A stretch of DNA of 5,435 nt from Hyphomicrobiaceae bacterium. GTDB lineage: Bacteria; Pseudomonadota; Alphaproteobacteria; Rhizobiales; HXMU1428-3. The notes below the pieces were generated by a model. It worked only from the letters and a program-made list of their open reading frames with translations, was not told the origin of the DNA and made no database searches. The stretch lies in NCBI GenBank assembly GCA_028285025.1, contig JANQQH010000387.1, positions 1 through 5,435 of the forward strand, written 5' to 3'. Shown here piece by piece: positions 5,384 to 5,435 of this stretch. Each line of letters starts with the position of its first letter. The stretch's first letter is position 1. A program made the translations under genes and the position numbers.

Positions 5384-5435
5384 ATGGGCAAAACCCTTTA
5401 TGACAAAATCTGGGATGACCATCTTATTGAGACAA
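5384..5435 (+). CDS. leuC: 3-isopropylmalate dehydratase large subunit, N-terminal fragment
   Basis: Only the first 17 codons are present, cut by the window end. The N-terminus MGKTLYDKIWDDHLIET matches LeuC (E. coli begins MAKTLYEKLFDAH). LeuC with LeuD isomerises 2-isopropylmalate to 3-isopropylmalate in leucine biosynthesis; LeuC is the aconitase-like [4Fe-4S] subunit, whose cluster ligands lie outside the window. AGGGAG at 5372-5377, 6 bases from the ATG, is the best ribosome binding site in the window. Because the rplS terminator intervenes, leuC probably has its own promoter in 5289-5371. TATAAA at 5313-5318 and TTGCCA at 5328-5333 are the only suggestive boxes there and do not form a clean pair. 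Confidence 0.88.
   Translation, partial: MGKTLYDKIWDDHLIET

Overview
The window looks like chromosomal DNA of moderate GC from an alphaproteobacterium. The evidence is family resemblance read by eye: a run of thioredoxin-TPR chaperedoxin (CnoX), stand-alone LON-domain protein and Trm112-like protein, then ribosomal protein L19, then the start of leuC. I cannot name the genus, though the rplS-leuC linkage fits a Hyphomicrobiales-like genome.

Left part, minus strand (1-2105): a secreted caspase-like (peptidase C14) protein with two C-terminal SH3-type domains occupies 130-1770. It is flanked by two direct copies of an approximately 32-bp intergenic repeat (17-49 and 1895-1926). Upstream of it, also on the minus strand, lies tRNA-Gly(GCC) with an encoded CCA end, a small hairpin that folds over that CCA, and a strong intrinsic terminator. 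A divergent intergenic region (2106-2337) separates the tRNA from the plus-strand genes.

Middle part, plus strand (2338-4241): cnoX, a LON substrate-binding-domain protein and a Trm112-like protein are closely spaced and co-oriented. This is a probable protein-quality-control and translation-accessory cluster. Two of these proteins have lost classical cysteines: CnoX has SAAC in place of CGPC, and the Trm112-like protein keeps one of the usual zinc-ribbon cysteines.

Right part, plus strand (4242-5435): a 260-bp region rich in overlapping inverted repeats, including two mutually exclusive hairpins, precedes rplS. The L19 protein is about twice the usual length. It carries a helix-hairpin-helix-like domain and an acidic tail after the normal L19 core. 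A strong terminator follows, then a good ribosome binding site and the first 17 codons of leuC.

Most genes here are housekeeping. The points most worth a second look are the L19-HhH fusion, the repeat pair around the caspase gene, and the switch-like rplS leader.
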